Assembly (NCBI RefSeq): GCF_014805625.2
Contig: NW_023998464.1
Location: 8,341,813 to 8,405,812, forward strand
Reading direction: 5' to 3'
DNA: 64,000 nt
DNA from: Glossina fuscipes
Taxonomy: Eukaryota > Arthropoda > Insecta > Diptera > Glossinidae
Within the stretch, counting starts at the first letter, position 1. The number at the start of each line of letters is the position of its first letter. This document shows, piece after piece, positions 40,388-53,500 of the stretch. The notes under the pieces were generated by a model. The model had not been told where the DNA came from, ran no database searches, and saw only the letters and a list, made by a program, of their open reading frames with translations. The position numbers and the translations under genes are program-made.

Positions 40388-40890
40388 GAATTTACGCTAT
40401 GCCGTTTGGAGTTAGATGATCCACGGGCCTGCATCGTGGAAGGAAAAGTTGTTACTCGTTGCGCGTTGGATTTCTTTCGCAAAGTAAAGAAATCATGTTA
40501 TGAAGAATTCATGCAATATGCAAATTGCTTGGATAAAAGTATCGGCACTATGGCTTTCAGACAGTAAGATATAATCAATTAGATGAAATTAGTAAAAAAA
40601 GAAACAAATTTAAAGAAACTGCCATGTTTTTTTATATCTAAAAGTTGTGGCAAAACGCAAGACGTATTTAATAAATGCATGAAGAATAATTTGGATATCG
40701 ATCGTCCAGAATATGGATACTTTACCAGGGCAAAGGTATATGAATGCTATTACTATATCTCGCTAGTTATCTAGAAGACTTTTTGCTACATTGTTTTTGT
40801 CATTCTTAATAGACACATCAAACAGAACGACCTGCTCCACCGAAGCGTGAAAAGAAAGTCTACGAAGGTGCTACACCCGGCTTGCCGTAG
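40388..40890 (+). CDS. ND-19: NDUFA8 (complex I subunit), partial, in-frame TAG
   Basis: Three exons are seen: 40388-40563, 40645-40735 and 40813-40890 (phases 0, 2, 0). The product is an accessory subunit of mitochondrial NADH dehydrogenase, a CHCH protein of the intermembrane-space side. The cysteine pattern is diagnostic: C-R-L-E-L-D-D-P-R-A-C is CX9C, a C-X11-C follows, then C-Y-E-E-F-M-Q-Y-A-N-C (CX9C), and after the first intron C-G-K-T-Q-D-V-F-N-K-C (CX9C). The first exon (about 45 residues in homologues) is not found upstream, where a transposase-like unit lies. The frame meets TAG at 40888-40890 after A-T-P-G-L-P. The same frame then continues with D-H-P-K-P-Q-A-K-Y-G-S-R-F-H-W-L-E, the C-terminus expected from fly homologues, to a TAA at 40975-40977. 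It is a gene with a sequence error, a truncated allele or a decaying copy. Confidence 0.85.
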
Positions 40891-40977
40891 GATCATCCTA
40901 AGCCGCAAGCAAAGTATGGATCTCGTTTCCATTGGTTGGAACAAATTGCAAAAGCAGCAAAAGTCAGTGAATGGTAA

Positions 40978-41553
40978 AAATTATAAAATAAACATTTTTC
41001 AAAAACCCAAAAAAATGATTACATATTAAAAATATGGAAAAGAGCTAACTTATTACTTAATACCTGCTATATATTGACTTTCATTCCATTTCATTACATG
41101 TCGTTTTAAAAGCATGGGAAAAGAAACTAACTAATCAATTAATGACCATATGCCTTATTGACTTTTCCTCCATCGTTCAGTTTGATATCCATCGTTTTCA
41201 AAGGAATTCAAAATATTAATTTGGTTGGTAGTCTCTACAGAGAGAGATTTTTATACAAATCACTTGAGACTCTTTCTAGAAGTTCACAGCATTTTATTTT
41301 TATAAGAGAGGTTTTAGTTTTTTTGAAAATTGCGCCCATCTGAGAGTAAGCGTATTAAAATTGCGTCCATCTAAGAGTAAGCGTCCACATTTATTATTGC
41401 ATTATTTCGCAATATGTGGATGTATGTGTTAGTCTCTCTATTGTTTGTTAATGTTATTTACGTTTTAAGCAAACTGAAAGAAAAATTCTATCTTGCTCAT
41501 TTAAACTAAGAAATGAAGAGAATTTGGTAGCCCTACGCTCAATGCGCTCAATG
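40978..41553. other. Intergenic between NDUFA8 and the next gene
   Basis: AT-rich sequence. A short direct duplication near 41331-41385 (cccatctgagagtaagcg and ccatctaagagtaagcg) is the only structure seen. Confidence 0.4.
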
Positions 41554-41698
41554 GTACAATATACTTTTTTGGTCGTACAATATACTTTCTGGTCGTACAA
41601 TATACTTTCTAGTCGTACAATATACTTTTTTGGTCGTACAGTATACTTTCTGGTCGTACAATATACTTTTTTGGTCGTACAATATACTTTTTTGGATC
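41554..41698. repeat. Tandem repeat, 20-21 bp, seven units
   Basis: The units are gtacaatatacttttttggtc (21 bp) or gtacaatatactttctggtc (20 bp), in the order 21, 20, 20, 21, 20, 21 and a partial seventh. They differ only in the T/C run and single bases. The array lies about 215 bases downstream of the 3' end of the gene at 41914-42863. Confidence 0.92.
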
Positions 41699-41913
41699 AT
41701 TGAATATCTGCAGCTCTATATATCTCAATGGTATGTTCAATACTCGTAAGAAATTGTTACCATGCGAGTTGGTTGCACTTGTCCTTTTTGTTTCCTTATT
41801 GCAAGAAGAGGTTTGTACGATTTCTTAATTATTAAATTTTGGACTTTTTTCGTTTAAATTTTATTTAAAGTGCGATTTAAAATAAAATTTAATTATTTTA
41901 GTTAAAATAATAA

Positions 41914-42863
41914 TTAAGAGTGAACTTTATATGTAGAGATGTGTCCGTTACCATCATTCACTGTTGTCTGAGCTTCACGATAATTGCTTTGTTTGCCATT
42001 AATATTGGAACTGGAGCTAAACGCACTCACCGAAACGCCCTTCAAACCGCCAGGTTCCACAGAGCCAAAACGATTTACAATATTCGGCGTATCCTGAAAC
42101 AAGTGAAAGTCAGCAATGCCTACTAAGTAAAAAAAAAAAAACTTACCGGATTTTCAGGTGTAATATAAGCAGTTTGATAATAGCCATCTGGTCCTATGGA
42201 AGCGGAAGAAGCAACATAATTTGGAACGTTATCGCCTCTAAAATCGTAATCGTTTACATTCGGCATACTACCTATATTCTCATAGGTTTGGTATTGTATC
42301 TGACTGCAGGAAGAAAGAGAAACCTTAGACAAACACAAAGCAATTTCAAGAGACTTGAAAGCTATTTAATTTGGAAAATGTTAAATTTACTATAGCTATT
42401 TACTCAAGATTTTGAGGTAAATTAGAAGCATAAGCAGTTACTGTAGCATCTCCCATTGCGTAAGTGGAAGCAATAGCACTGTGTAGGAAATAAGTTAGTT
42501 AGTAAATAAGCAGAAAAATATACTACGATGCTCCTTCAATTTAAACTGCAGTTAATTAATAACATAATCCTTACTTTTGTATGGCCGCCTGGTGAGCTAA
42601 TATTTGATTGGTCAATAGTTGATGGAATGCATACGGATCAAATGCGTTTAGACCAATATTCATGGCATAGTTGACGCCATGAAGTTCATCATAAAGGCCA
42701 GACTTGTCGGTACTGGGTGGAAAGTCTTGTGTACCTAGAAGTTTTAAAGGGTACTGCATTTTACCTAACATTTCAGTTTTTCATTTGCGCAACCGGACTT
42801 ACCAGCTTTCGTGTTCTGAAAAGCGAACAGACTGCAAATTGTTAAGCATAGAATTTTCCACAT
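41914..42863 (-). CDS. Secreted protein, 220 aa, C-terminus related to the 31141-34849 protein
   Basis: Five exons on the minus strand: 42863-42803, 42764-42575, 42478-42404, 42303-42147 and 42093-41914. The phases are 1, 2, 2, 0 with good GT..AG signals, giving 663 nt without a stop. Residues 1-20 (M-W-K-I-L-C-L-T-I-C-S-L-F-A-F) form a signal peptide on its own exon that ends in phase 1, as in the gene at 34849. The middle is rich in Asn, Tyr, Ala and Gln, with no cysteine after the signal. The C-terminal ~35 residues (I-N-G-K-Q-S-N-Y-R-E-A-Q-T-T-V-N-D-G-N-G) end I-S-T-Y-K-V-H-S. They align with V-N-G-R-R-T-G-Y-K-A-A-T-T-T-L-D-D-N-G of the other protein. No enzyme or chitin-binding motif is seen. 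It is probably extracellular (inference). Confidence 0.8.
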
Positions 42864-45800
42864 TTTTTGAAAAACTGGAAGATGAACTTTTATTAAAACT
42901 TTTGTTAAAAAAAACCTATTAGATGTATAAACGCATTCAAACACGATTTTATGAAAAATCTGAGCTTGTCCCGTCAACTTGGATTGTCCACTAACAACAT
43001 CGTCTATATTTGCTAACATGATTTTACCTTGAGGGAGATAACATTATCCCACAAATTCGTTTGTGACAGTTGTGAGTGAGAGGCGTGAAAGAACAATGAA
43101 ATTGTTATGAGTGTTTGAAATTTTGGAGCAATTCTGGGGACCAGCCATATATATGTATTATTATAGTTTGAAATAACTTTGGATTCTTTTTTTAGTAACC
43201 TATTCGCCTTCTTCTTAGAAACTAGTCAACTGTGTTTATTTAAAGATCCTTTTCCTTACAACGAGGACAATCAGTATCAGAAAACTTACGAAATAACTAT
43301 ATTTAACTTCAGATAATTATCTGTAGAATTCATGTACTCAATAAGCTAATAATCTAACAGGAAGTTAATCTATACAAAAACTTCCTATCCCAAGACAATC
43401 CGTTTTTTGGCGAAATAATAGTCTGTTGGCATCTGGAAATAGTATGCTAACATCCAGGCACAATCAACAAGCTAGAGCTTGACCCCTTTCTTACGACCTA
43501 AGTCCAACTTGTAGATAACGTTAAAGTTCAGATCCTTAAGGACAACGTACCCACATTCTAGCAATTTTTCATACTCTAAATTCCACTTTTTCTACCAAAA
43601 AGTTGCATTATTTCCAAGAAATTTTTGATTTTGCAGCAGTAGGGGACGGATTTGCAAACTTGCAATTCCTTGCTTGATATATATATATATTCTAATTATT
43701 TGAACTATTTTCCACCGATTCTTTGTGATATGTACGTATATACGATAAATATACGAAATATGGTTCAAATAATCAAAGTGCTAAGAAAACGGCGTAACGA
43801 TGCTCCACATATGATTTTGTCAACCAAATTATTTCGATTCGAAGGTTTTGCTCTGAGACAATCTTAAAAGTCTTAATCTGACCTGAGGAGTCTGTGTGAT
43901 CAACACCGAAAAGGCTTACAGCTTTTTTAGCTGCAAAATTGAGATCATTCTCTATGTCGAACGTCATCATCGGATGCCGAAATTTCTCATCAAACTAATA
44001 ATACTATTTACTGTCTACAGTTTTGTTTTCGAGAAATAATTGCTTTTAGCAAAGACTAGTTAAACTATCGCTAAAAATGTAAGGAAAACAGCAACGATGG
44101 CGTACGTAACTACTAACTGAACTAATATATCCGGTTGTCATTTGGGTGATGAGAGGAATATCTAATATAAAATAATCGAAAATCTCACGTGTCTCGAATA
44201 TTTAAATTAGCATCAATGCGTATATTCATGTGATGTGATCATTAATTTATCGCGTGAATAGTGGTTATAAAAATCTAAAAATATTTATATTAATAAACTA
44301 ATTAGCGTCTTTACATATGTATGACATACACCTTAGCCATTAAGTTACACCTACAAATGTGTATATGTATGTAATATATATGTTTCGAACGTGCCTTACT
44401 CACTCACGTTAATTAGAGAAAGATTAACTTATAATTATAAACAATTCCGCATTTGAAACAAAAACGATTAAAATATCAATTAAACGGTGATGAGTTGAAA
44501 ATGTGTTTTTTTTTTTTTTGCAGAACAATTGAAAATCATGTAAAGGTGTGTTCTGTAGAGTAAGTACAGATTTAGCCGTATACAAGTATAGACGTAGAAA
44601 CCCGAATCTAATAAAAGTTAAAATCGTCATGTTTCATAATCTTAAAATGATTTGTAAATGATTTTCATAGGAATCATTAGCGTAGAGTAGTCCGCTTCAC
44701 AGACAGTTACATTCTATAACACGTTTAAAATGCTGGATACATTGTTTTTGAAGGACAAAAAAAGCATATTTTCTTTTATTTTCTTGACGCAATAGATTTA
44801 TTAGAATACACAAAAGCAAATTTTATAAAATACTTATTTGACAACTTTACGAGGATGCCTGCTTTTCGTGGATCATTTATATTCAAAAAAAAAATTTAAA
44901 TATGAATTGTTGACAGAGTTGTATACAAAACAGTACAATTTTCGTTCAAAATTACACCGTGGACTGCCTTAAAAAGACGAAAAAATCTTTCCTTCCGAGA
45001 CATGTTCGATACATTCATGGAATAAAGGGCTTCGCAAAATCATGCCGTAAGTGTAGAATTTTCAAATTTAGAATGATCACGGGCGCCGTACTAGACTAAA
45101 AGTTCGAAAACCACGCATGCACCAACAAAGAGCATATACAACAAATTCTACATAAGATAATAGCGAGAGGACATTATCGTGGAGACAGACATTATAAAAT
45201 CACTCTAAAATCTTTGCTATATCAACGTGAATTTATGCTTCTTCAATCCCTCTTCATTTCCAAGCGGTATTTTTGAATGTTGCAAACGGCCTGATAAATA
45301 TCATTTACCGGTCCCGGTTTAAAAGGCTAAATCCTGCAATTAATATTAATAGGGGGAAATAACACCAATAGATGTGCTATTGACACTTTACTGTTTTGCT
45401 CATAATAATTACATGAACCTCTTACTATCTACTAATAAGCAAACAAAAATACGGATTAACTTGAGTTTAACAAACATTGTACGCTAACTAATTTTTTTAA
45501 TTTGTTTAATGGACAAGAAGTTATATTCGGCTTGTGAATAGGACTGATCAACGGTTTATGTTCCCAAATTCACTTCATATATCGACCCTTGGTCGTATTG
45601 TTCTTATCATATATTGTATCCCTTTAGAATGATGACAATCAATGCATTTTGCACATCTAATATATTTCATGTTTCAGATATGATAATCGAATTTCCCAAT
45701 GCTTTATAATGGAATCTGATAGGCTTGAAAACTTTAAAAAATCTAATATATGTTTTTATTTTTTTCTTTGATAGCACGACATGCCAATATTCCCCACCAG

Positions 45801-48800
45801 TTCCAAGTCAATCAAAGTAAAACTTTAGGAGAGAGGACCCTTGCAAATTTCTGCGAGGACACCTTTTTTAAGAAGTTCCTGAAAATCACACCTCAGCGGC
45901 TAAATTTTTGAAATGTTATCCTTTCCTTTAGAGGAAACCTCCACTAGCCCCTGCTTTAAAACTCGCGGAGTAGTTTAATTAGTTGTTGACACCTGTTTTT
46001 CTCGTGTAAAGATTTACTAACTTAACACTCTAACGATTTTAAATTGGAGTGCGCTCAAAAATGGTTAATTTTGTTTTTATGTTACACCGCAGGATGAAAC
46101 TTGCTCCTGTCACACCAAATGAATAAGAATAATAACTAACAAGCGCAAATCGTAGCCCTTCTACTCCGTTTCATAATTCATACCAACTTAACATTTAATG
46201 TAAATGTTAATTCGAAGGTCTATAATTTCCGTTTCTTTTCTTTTCTTACTACTGCGTTGTCATCACTCAAGCTACTTGCTTCCTTCTACTAATCGATGTT
46301 TTACCGCTTTTTTTGCGCAATTGGATTGATTTGTAATTTCTGCTTTAACGGGTTTACAGATATTTTTCGGTTGTAATTTCCACCATTTTAGCAGCATTCG
46401 AAGCTTTTACCTATGCTTTTTACCTTTGAATAAGGAGATTAAGAATGAGAAAAGGTGTTCTTTAATCATGTAAAATTTATTAATTAATTAGTTTTAGAAC
46501 TAATGAATTATAATCTATGGAATCGATTTAACACTCACACGCTTTAGAGGTATTTCGAAATTAGTGTTCTTAAGACACCTTTAAAAGATGAAGAATTTTC
46601 TCTGAGAAAAATGCATACTAAAGCAGAGCGTATGCGTACAAGTAATTAAAAAAATTAACACTGAGATGTATTCGAAACTGTTTAAAGAGCTGAGCGAGAA
46701 TATTTATATTTTCGAAAGTTTTAATTTTTCTTACGCCTCGCTTCACAAGAAGTATTTTCAGGAATCTAGTAGAAAAAAAGTTCTGAACGAAAACAACGCA
46801 ACCATTGCATAACCATATGATTGATTTATAAATGAAAAGAGACTGGGAATCAGCTGATTTCTTCACTCGTTTTAAAGCTCACACAACTTATAAGCGCCTT
46901 CTTGTGAGAATTTCCATTGTTACACTTAATGCAAATTTCATTTATTCATAAAATTTTTAAAACGAAATGAACATATTTTGGTTTCAAGCTTGTGGTATGT
47001 GAAATTAATTCACACATGCACGCATACATAGTATAATAAATATAAATAATATATAATATATCCGTTCAGCTGTTTTCTTCCCCCTGAGAACACTTGTCTT
47101 AAATGTTGCACTGTTTATTTAGATGAGGAAACAAAACTGTATTTAAAGTTTCTAATCGCACTTTGCTCTACGAGATCATGAAAATTTTGTTTATGATCAT
47201 TTGACAAAAAAAAACAACGACGACAACAACAACAACCAAGCAAATCATTTCAAGTTCACAGATCTACTACACAATCATCTTTTTACCAGACTAAAATTTT
47301 TCAATTAATTGCGTTTTGGGTGAAAATGTTCACTGCAAATCGATTACACAAAGCGCACACATGCAATTTAAAATTAACATTTCACGTTACCAATAAGCGT
47401 ATATAATATGGTTGCTTTTTACACTATTTAAAATATTTACAATATTTTTAAATTACATTCACAAACGAAGAAAACGCAAATTTAATTATATTCTTTTAGT
47501 GAAACACGTCTCAGCAAAGGAAGGCGTCTTGATTGGGCAACATCCAATAGGCTTTTAAATCAGTCAATGAGCTGAGCATCGGTATATGAATAAATTCAAC
47601 TGTTTAAAATTAAAATTAAAATACGACGCGGCTTTCAGCGAATCTGAGTTACTCTTCAGAAATTTTTAAATTTAAATTATATAAAATATATTTCCTACTA
47701 ACGTTAGAATGTCTTATGAATGTGTAATGCCTCTAATAAGGCTAATCGGCTAGCTCAATCTCCACAACGGTCAGGAAACCTAATCATTGTAGTAAACTAT
47801 GGGGGGTTCGCATTCCATGCTTTCCTCTGAAGGCAGAAGAATTCCCCTTAAGGTTTAATGCGTCGTTACCAAAACACCGGCTAGTTTTTCGAATTAATCA
47901 ATCACTTTGATCGCAACAACAAATAAAATATGATTCACAATAAACTTACATTACAATAGCATTAATTTTTGTTTTAATGATTAAGAGGGATTAAGAGTTA
48001 CGTGTATAGGTGCCGCAAAAATGTAGATGTGGCGAATTTCCCATTCTTTAAAAAAGAATTATTCAAAAACCTTTCGCATACATCTTAAGTACAGTCATGT
48101 AAATGGCAAGCTGAAGACATTTCCCTGCTTTTCTTTCCTTCTCCGCCGACATATCGTTAGAGGTACGTACATTTCATCCTACCGCGAAAAACCGTCTCTG
48201 ACATAAGAATTTGTAAAAAATTCATATTTTGTTGATGAGATTTATTGAAAGTTCACACATACTAACCAAATACTTTCAACAAAAATTTACATACATATTT
48301 GCATTCAAATTCAAACCTGTCTTTTTGTTTTCATCGCTTAGGTGATATATTAATTTCGTCACCTCATTTGAACGCTCGAAAAGCAGTCCATAAATTTTAC
48401 ATCTTGGAAAACGTTGCTTACATGTGTCTTGACTCCTCTGTCGATAAATAGAATTACCAAATACAGCAGGATGGAATAAAATTTTACTTACAGGTGAAAA
48501 ATAATGGAGTTAATGAACAGGTAAGACGGGGGTAAATAATCCGAATGACTCTCGATCGATTTATTACTTGATTAAAGCATGAATCATTGATCGAACACGA
48601 AGTGGTACACTGGGAAAAGCTTACGTTTCGCCGTTAAACCCGTAAATATCAGAATTTTAGAAGTGTTTTGGTAGCTCGGACATCGTATGCGTCTTTTTAG
48701 TTGAACCTTTCTCAAGCAATTATTTCCCAAAAAAATATTAATTTTCCACATAGTAGTAATTCTGATTTGCTTCTCAAAGAGTTTCAGTAAAAGTATTCCG

Positions 48801-50525
48801 CGAAACACATACTCATTATATGAAATTTATTAACTTTAAACTTCGATCGACGCAATTCGCATCTAACGTTACGTATTCAATAATCCGTCTACTAAAGTCC
48901 TACGTAAATAAGGTACATCTGCACATGGCTAGCAATCATCTATTTTTCCTGTTATTGGCGCAACAATAGCGCTATAGAAAGACAAATGCGCCGACAGGGC
49001 CTCGGATAAACGTGAGTAAACTAATCAATAATCTATGGTTACTCGATTCTTTTCACTTTCCTTTATATTCTTTTATCGTTATTATTATAATAATTATATT
49101 ATTATATAATTATATAATAATGCATTCCTGTAGTAACGTCCATCAACAATTGCATTCCATCCATCAACGGTTCCATTTTTATCGATCTATTAGGATGTCG
49201 GAAAAATTCTGCCATATTCTCATTAAAGCATGCGAATTTGAGGATGTCTAATGTGTTCCTCGGCAATCGAGTGGTGGTTGGCGATATGTGGGTTACTCTC
49301 CAACAAGTTACCCAAAATGTCATTATCGTTCAGATCAACGACCTTCTCTGCGAATGAAATTTTCGGAAGGAAGTTTAGCAAATCATCTGTGACGGCGCAA
49401 TCATTTAGAATTTCACCTTGCAATGTGTTACATAAGTTGCAAGTAACCGATTTGTTACTTCCTTGTTCCACCTTTTTCCTTTATATATTAAACTTCGTAA
49501 GTGATTGACAAAGTGGAAAACTATTGGGAGCAGTTCTCTTGTACGCTACATAATGCAACCACAATTTCGACCTGCTTACTTCGACGTGACAAATCAAATT
49601 ACTTGCAAGTATTAAAATGCGACGAAATTTTGCCGCCAACCTAAACAATATCAGGTGGAGCCGGCGTGGCGGGCCAGGAGACCATTAAATTATTTTATAA
49701 AAATTCACAAATAAGAATTTGCTGAAACCCGTCCAATGTATATACAATTAATATAACAACAATTTTCCCGTAGAGCATTAATGACCGCCAGACCTAATTG
49801 CCAATCATTGCTTCAATTTAATTACAGAGTATGTTTGGTAATTCGCAGTGGTAAGTATAAATGCGAACATTTGAGAACATTTTTTTATTTATTTAAGTGT
49901 TGTTGTGAATTTGTTATTGCTGTTTATTTACATGTTATGTATATAAAAATGATTTGTTTGCTATTTAAGAAAATTTAAAGGTTTATTTTTTTTAAACACA
50001 TTCACTGATTTGTCGGTTTCCACAATGTCTACATGACGTTGAAATAAATATTGCATTCTCACTACCATTTGCCTAATACATAAATATGTATATATATATA
50101 AATATATATATGGTATGACTTGTTTTCAACACCTACTCGAGCAAGTAAATTTACTCATACCTCTGTTTTTACATTAGAAAAAACTTATCTAAAATATTAC
50201 AAACATTTCGAACACGTAGGAATAATCATTTCAAATTTTTATATTATTTTTGACAGTTTATCTGTGAACCTATGGAAAGCGTCCATTTGCAGCGAACATT
50301 CTAGAGACTAGACTTAAAAGGTAAGAGGGAAGGCAAAAGCATAATGACTTCCAATATATGTTAAACATATATTTAAGTTTTAGAAACAAAAAAAATGATT
50401 GACTAACACTAGAACTACCGATGTTGTGCACTTACTTATTCCTGCAAAAAGGTTTTGATCTTGTTTTGTTGGGAAATCGAAAAAATTGCAATTTAGCATA
50501 AACATGAGCTGGTCGATTAAAAATT
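42864..50525. other. Long gene-poor stretch
   Basis: No gene is supported. A 51-base AT palindrome-rich patch lies around 49080-49125, and a coding-like frame at 49223-49471 (minus) is listed separately. The other open frames are short and lack splice or protein character. Confidence 0.35.
49223..49471 (-). CDS. Possible unidentified exon fragment
   Basis: This 82-codon frame has balanced amino-acid use. It begins with a C-x-x-C pair (C-N-L-C-N-T-L-Q-G) and continues into acidic, leucine-rich sequence (D-L-N-D-N-D-I-L-G-N-L-L-E-S-N). It starts at GTG rather than ATG in the frame used, and no convincing acceptor is seen just upstream. It ends at a stop near a TAA/TGA cluster. It may be an old gene or transposon fragment, or chance. 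Confidence 0.2.
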   Translation of the reverse strand: MEQGSNKSVTCNLCNTLQGEILNDCAVTDDLLNFLPKISFAEKVVDLNDNDILGNLLESNPHIANHHSIAEEHIRHPQIRML

Positions 50526-50535
50526 NNNNNNNNNN
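50526..50535. other. Assembly gap (10 N)
   Basis: Ten unknown bases. The true gap length is not known, so repeats or exons could be missing here. Confidence 0.98.
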
Positions 50536-53500
50536 ATTTTATCGTTAATTTTTGAACATATCAGCAGCATAACTGAAGCCAGTTTTTGATCAAACATGCA
50601 GGCAGGATTCGACGAACATTTAGGTGCCATAATTCCTGACATATCTTCGCCGGATCGAATGTTATAAACGAAAATGTGCAAAAATTATCGTTTTTTTTCT
50701 TCGAGGTCGTTTTGATTTCCTTCTTGTAGCGGGCGCTATCATTTTTTTAACATTGGATTTCTTAATCGATCAAGAAATTTCAGCTACCTACATTCATTTT
50801 TACGACAGTGGCAAGTCGGATAAAATGATCCCTTGTGATAGATAGTTGTTTACATTATAGACACTTGAACATCTTTTCGTATAAATAAAATTCACTAAGA
50901 AATTTTCGATATGGAATGCATATTGTTGCTAATTGTCTGCATTCCAGTTTCACTTAATTTCCATTACAAAATGTAAATGTCATTATAATAAATTTGGTTT
51001 TTACAAAAATATTTCGCTCAAATTTTGGCTAAATGAATGGCATTTATGCATTCGGCACATCTATTACCAATACAAAACCATATAAACGCCCGATATCACT
51101 TTGAGATTTCTAAAAAGGGTGCAAGTCTGGTGCAAGTCTGCGGTAAAAAATATCAAATTTGACGAACACGATAGCTCACCATAATATGTACTTGTTTTTG
51201 TTGTAAAGAATCTGAGGTACTGAAGGTCACTATTTGTTTTCGTAATAATTAAGATATATAACTTCAACTGCTTAGGGAATTCTGATTTTATTGCTATAGT
51301 TTTTGAACCCTTAAAACTATTAAATAGTGTTGTAAAAAATATAGTTTCAAGTCTTCGCTTAAGCCGCCCAGTTTTAAATTAAAACTTTAAAAGACTTTAT
51401 ACCCATATACTTTACTAAAATTGGATTAATTTTAAAATGGATATGCCGAATATAACTTTCTTACTTGTTCTTACTTATTTTTGTTTTAAAGTTACACGAC
51501 TTAAGCTTTCACCAGCCGTTTTGCAAACAGCTTGATATAAAAGCGAGAGCTACATTTTCACACTTGCTTACCCCCCTGATGATAAAGGCGACACCAAGTT
51601 AGAAATGTAAGACTTGTATAAATTTTGTATCGTTTTTATCGAATGCCTTGTCCATTGAAATTGTTTTAAACAATCCCGGATCGAATAGTATTAGAGGAAT
51701 ATATGTTTTGCTTTATGCATTCTGCATGTTCTTATTACATCTAATTATTATCTTAAAGAACAAATGCTTAAGCTTTTTCGTCAATTTAACATCTTTCTCT
51801 TATAACCATTTTAGAACAATTTAACTCCGTAGGATATGAACAATATTTTGTATCTCTCAAAAATATTTAGTTGTATAAGTGAAGGGTCTCTTACTTCACT
51901 GCGATATATCGTTTAGTAAATTAAGCAAAATTTCAAGTTCGAATATCAGTGTTCGACCGCGTATGCGTATGCCTGTAGTCTATATTTATAACTTTAAGCT
52001 ATAAACATATACATGCCACTTGGCGGCAGGTATGCAATTTACTTTTATGAATACGATTTTAAGAACTTTGAAAGTTTATTTTCTTGTCATTCAAACTTGT
52101 GACAACAAAAATAAGATCATAACTGAGTTGATTTTTTATGGAAGGATGTAGGTAAGTAAAATTTCTGACATTACAGGGTTAATAAGTTTCGTAGAGAAGC
52201 GTAGGTTTATGTTTTCAAGCTAACCGTTTCAGGAAAAACTGAAATAAAGGTTTTATGCTTTTGTTCGGCAGTTTTGCTAAGCGTTTTTCCTTCTACAAGC
52301 TAAGGTAACTTTTTATTTATCAACAAAAAGAGAAATTTCAATAAAATTTATATTAATTCCGTCTCCCCGTCCCTCTGCTATAGTGGCCGTCCTTTCCGCC
52401 AAGACAGTTAACACATTAGGTTTGGTAGAAAATCTGGCAGCCTGGTTGGTTTTGGAAATGATCGGCCTAAGAATCTCATGCAATATAAACATAACGTTCT
52501 TTTATATGTGATCTTACATATACGTACGAAAACGGGAAAATCGGGCGCATCTAATATTATAACGAGGCTTCCATTTTTTTTGTTTTTTTCTTGAAGATAA
52601 TGGGAGTGGATTTCAACCACGCCTCGGTGCAATTTTCTTTTTCTTGTTGCTATATGAGCTTAACAGTTTCCCGCCATTAGTATTAAAACCAATTTTGGTT
52701 AAATTAAAAAGCGAACTCAATTGTCGCAAACAGTTTTTTAGTCGTATACGAATCAAATGAATCAGTTTCCCGTATGGAGCTCTTAGATTGTGTCAAATGT
52801 TTATAGAAAATTCTACGTCAATATTAATATCTCAGCTCTAAAGTTATTAAATACGTTTTGTGGCATCCTTAAATCAGAACTCGATCATTCATAACCATCA
52901 AGTGACCCAGTTTGTAATATCAAGTATGACGGTCGTAGAGTAGTGATGGGGGTTTGACATAGCATAATATAGTATTCTTACAAAAATATTTGATAAAACG
53001 AATTTACACAAAAACTTCCCACAATTTAAAAAAATATATTTCTAAAGTGGAAGCCAAAGCAAATAATAATTTTCGTTGCTCTACTATATAATACACGTTT
53101 ATTATAAGAATAACATAAATACATGCAAAAAAAAGCAGATCTAAGACCTAATAAGGTTCTCTCCAAATCTCATTATCTATATTACGTATTTTATGTACGA
53201 ATCGTACTAATAAAATGAGAATAGCTCTGACCTGAATAATAGACTGTCTGATTTCAATGCTCAGTCAAACTGCGCTAAATGTCGGGAAATTGGTGAGTTG
53301 ACTGACCGATCGATATACGTAAGCTTAAAATCTTACCCTGGGCTACGCAACGTTGCAAATCTTATGCAAAGATAAAATAACCGTTTCTTTGAGAGTTGAG
53401 AATACTTGCCTTAGATAGTTTCGAATAATGGCTTAAAAAGTGTTTAAATACAATTTTTGAGATTTAATCTTATATACGTATACGTACATATGCATAAATA

